Shown one piece after another: positions 62,368-64,000 of a DNA stretch of 64,000 nucleotides. Under the pieces are notes generated by a model. That model was not told the DNA's origin. It searched no databases and saw nothing but the letters and a program-made list of their open reading frames with translations. The DNA comes from Enterococcus sp. DIV2402 (lineage in GTDB: Bacteria; Bacillota; Bacilli; Lactobacillales; Enterococcaceae): contig NZ_CP147251.1 in NCBI RefSeq assembly GCF_017426705.2, positions 2,633,501 through 2,697,500 on the forward strand, read 5' to 3'. Position numbers and translations under genes: made by a program. Each line of letters opens with the position of its first letter. Positions within the stretch are counted from its first letter, which is position 1.

Positions 62368-62718
62368 ATCATTTAAAATCCATCAAAATGAATAAAAAAT
62401 TGCTTAAATTTCAATTTATTTTTATTGTCAAAATTGTCCGACCTACTCCCTTCTTCTAGGGGTACTGCTCATCTTTTAATGTACCTAACTATCAATATTA
62501 ACTACCTACTTCACAAGTCAGCTTCATTTGCAATCGCTACAAACCCTTATTTGAAGGGATTTCAAAGGAATTTCTTATCCCTTATAATTAGTATATAGAA
62601 GAAAGAGACAAGCAATGAAGAACAATTCCATGGAAAATGATTTACATTCTCTTACTTCCTGAAAATAATTATTTCAGATGATTATATCTAGTCACATAAT
62701 AAAAGGAGACAAGAAACT
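62368..62718 (+). promoter_or_regulatory. Upstream region of the xis-int unit
   Basis: Contains AAGGGAT (62554-62560) and ATCCCTT (62577-62583) as an inverted repeat overlapping a TATAAT at 62583-62588, with a weak TTTCAA -35. A promoter under repressor control is plausible. The rest shows no gene. Confidence 0.4.
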
Positions 62719-62931
62719 ATGACAAATCCAACAATCACTAAACACGACTTAATCGAATTGGGCTATGGACACTGTACGGCAGAAGACCTAATTAAGAGAG
62801 CTAAAGCTTTGATGGTACACAAAGGATTCTCTTACTATGAGAATGCACGACTTGGACGTGTGCCTGTTAAAGCCATAGAGGAAATACTAGGCATTCAGTT
62901 AGCAGTAAAACCAATTGAGGAGGTAGACTAA
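62719..62931 (+). CDS. DUF3173-like small protein, probable excisionase
   Basis: 70 residues: TITKHDLIELGYGHCTAEDL then IKRAKALMVHKGFSYYENAR and VPVKAIEEILGI. This is the DUF3173 pattern found directly upstream of integrases in streptococcal mobile elements. GGAG lies before the ATG and the integrase starts 1 base after its stop codon, so they are co-translated. By position it likely directs excision. Confidence 0.75.
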   Translation: MTNPTITKHDLIELGYGHCTAEDLIKRAKALMVHKGFSYYENARLGRVPVKAIEEILGIQLAVKPIEEVD

Positions 62932-62932
62932 A

Positions 62933-64000
62933 ATGACAATCAGAAAAGACAAAGCAACAGGGACATGGATTGTAGATATTTCAGATGGTTTTAACCCTGT
63001 TACTGGTAAGCGTAACCGATTTATCAAACGTCAAATTAAGACCCGTAAAGAAGCTATTAAACTAGAACAGGAACTTAGATTTACTAAGTTTGGAGATACC
63101 TCTCTTGCAGGTGCTACTATTGAAATGCTGTATCAGATTGCTGTTGAAGAAGATAAAAGAAGTAATCGTAAGGAAAGCTACTTACAGACACAAGAGTATA
63201 ATTACAACAGGCATATTAAGGGGTACTTTGAGAAAGCTAAAATTGAGCTTTTAACTTATAAAGAGCTAGAAGTCTTTCGTACTTCACTCACGAATAAAGG
63301 TTTATCCAATAACACGGTTAATAAACTCATGATACAACTAAAGAAACTCTTAGATGTAGCCGTCAAACAAGGATTTCTAAAAGTAAATCCATGCACACAA
63401 TTAAAGAAATTACCTGTCAAAAAGAAAAAGATGGACTATTGGACAACGGAGGACTTCAATCATTTTATGTCACTTTTTAAACCTGATGAGTATCCATACA
63501 AGCTCTTTTTCAAAGTTGCCTTCTCAACTGGTATGCGTATGGGAGAACTTTTAGGACTGACGTGGGAAGACATCAACTTACGCAGAAACATTATAGACGT
63601 TAATAAAACTTTGATTCATTTGACAGGCAAAAACATCCTCAATGAACCCAAAACGAGCGCTGGAAGTCGTCAAATTGCTCTTCACAGCAACTTATCAGAT
63701 GAATTATGGGATTGGAAAGATAAACAGCATGAGCTTCTCTCACCTTTCGTACCAGAAACAGAGAAACTCCAAGTCTTTCAATTCGTCCCCGAAATCATGA
63801 CACGTTTCAAAGTATCAAAGAAATATGATGACGTAGTAGAACGTAGTTCTACTCTCAAAAGAATCCGAATTCACGACCTCAGACATTCCCACGTAGCATT
63901 TTTAATTGATAATGAGGAAGATCCATTCATCATTAAAGAACGCATAGGACACGCCTCAATCAATACGACCTATGATATTTACGGACACCTCTACCCAAAT
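62933..64000 (+). CDS. int: Tn916-family tyrosine integrase (partial at right edge)
   Basis: 356 codons visible, open at the edge. N-terminal arm-binding domain (GTWIVDISDGFNPVTGKRNR), core-binding domain (about 60-165) and catalytic domain with Arg in STGMRMGELLGL, Lys in PKTSAGSRQ, HDLRHSHVA, IGHASINTTY and the nucleophile Tyr in YDIYGHLYP. All catalytic residues are present and there are no stops, unlike the two relics at 12379 and 54697. It would integrate the element into tRNA-Leu(CAA). Confidence 0.92.
   Translation, partial: MTIRKDKATGTWIVDISDGFNPVTGKRNRFIKRQIKTRKEAIKLEQELRFTKFGDTSLAGATIEMLYQIAVEEDKRSNRKESYLQTQEYNYNRHIKGYFEKAKIELLTYKELEVFRTSLTNKGLSNNTVNKLMIQLKKLLDVAVKQGFLKVNPCTQLKKLPVKKKKMDYWTTEDFNHFMSLFKPDEYPYKLFFKVAFSTGMRMGELLGLTWEDINLRRNIIDVNKTLIHLTGKNILNEPKTSAGSRQIALHSNLSDELWDWKDKQHELLSPFVPETEKLQVFQFVPEIMTRFKVSKKYDDVVERSSTLKRIRIHDLRHSHVAFLIDNEEDPFIIKERIGHASINTTYDIYGHLYPN

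Larger units (their letters stand above)
54964..64000. mobile_element. Integrative element at tRNA-Leu(CAA), left part (continues past the window)
   Basis: Bounded on the left by the tRNA fragment. Contains a membrane protein, a rolling-circle Rep with a matching nick sequence, a membrane-anchored surface protein, a compact tyrosine recombinase, a DUF3173-like excisionase and an integrase. Relaxase and secretion genes are not seen, so it is more like an integrative mobilizable element or satellite than a full conjugative element. The style (large intergenic gaps, DUF3173-integrase pair) recalls streptococcal elements. Confidence 0.7.

Overview
The window is low-GC Firmicute DNA. It is most likely chromosomal sequence of an Enterococcus: AGGAGG-type ribosome sites, many catabolite-response (cre) elements, a PTS-dominated sugar metabolism, UvrX-type repair polymerase relics, and a pyruvate-phosphate dikinase locus with CcpN- and DUF299-type regulators. 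The genus is inferred from gene content and style, not from a marker gene.

Layout. (1) 1-10.4 kb, all minus strand: the edge of an ABC-transporter lipoprotein gene, then two catabolic operons separated by a DeoR regulator. One encodes an MFS porter, Zn-alcohol dehydrogenase, PfkB kinase, aldo/keto reductase and allulose-6-phosphate epimerase; the other an MFS porter, Zn-alcohol dehydrogenase and class II aldolase. Both promoters carry a cre-like site and the same 13-base motif, so they probably form one polyol or rare-sugar regulon. (2) 10.6-13.7 kb: a graveyard with RadC, MazF, integrase and nitronate-monooxygenase relics, plus a complete type I toxin-antitoxin (TA) locus. (3) 13.7-19.1 kb: a beta-glucoside PTS operon with a nonsense-mutated RpiR regulator, a GH1 enzyme and a formate/nitrite-type channel. 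(4) 19.1-23.4 kb: ppdK with its two regulators. (5) 23.4-36 kb: P-type ATPase with a terminator-bearing leader, a second beta-glucoside PTS operon with two GH1 enzymes and an RpiR regulator, a lone ilvC, and transposon-type relics. (6) 35.4-47.9 kb: two PTS systems (fructose-type and mannitol-type) with a DeoR regulator, two PRD regulators (one split by a stop codon), an aldolase, a polyol dehydrogenase and an aldose epimerase. (7) 48-54.8 kb: more decay (GGDEF, UvrX, ProB and DMT-transporter relics), an intact ProX-like deacylase and LysR gene, then a second, nearly identical copy of the TA locus followed by another integrase relic.

(8) 54.9-64 kb: the left part of an integrative element. 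It begins at a 3' fragment of a tRNA-Leu(CAA) gene and carries a membrane protein, a pMV158-type rolling-circle Rep with a matching nick sequence nearby, a large membrane-anchored protein with internal repeats, a compact tyrosine recombinase, a DUF3173/excisionase-like gene and a Tn916-family integrase running off the right edge. An intact tRNA-Leu is predicted just beyond the window.

The two TA copies plus integrase relics stand as direct repeats about 42.4 kb apart and bracket regions 3 to 7. The whole looks like a metabolic island built by repeated integration and decay.
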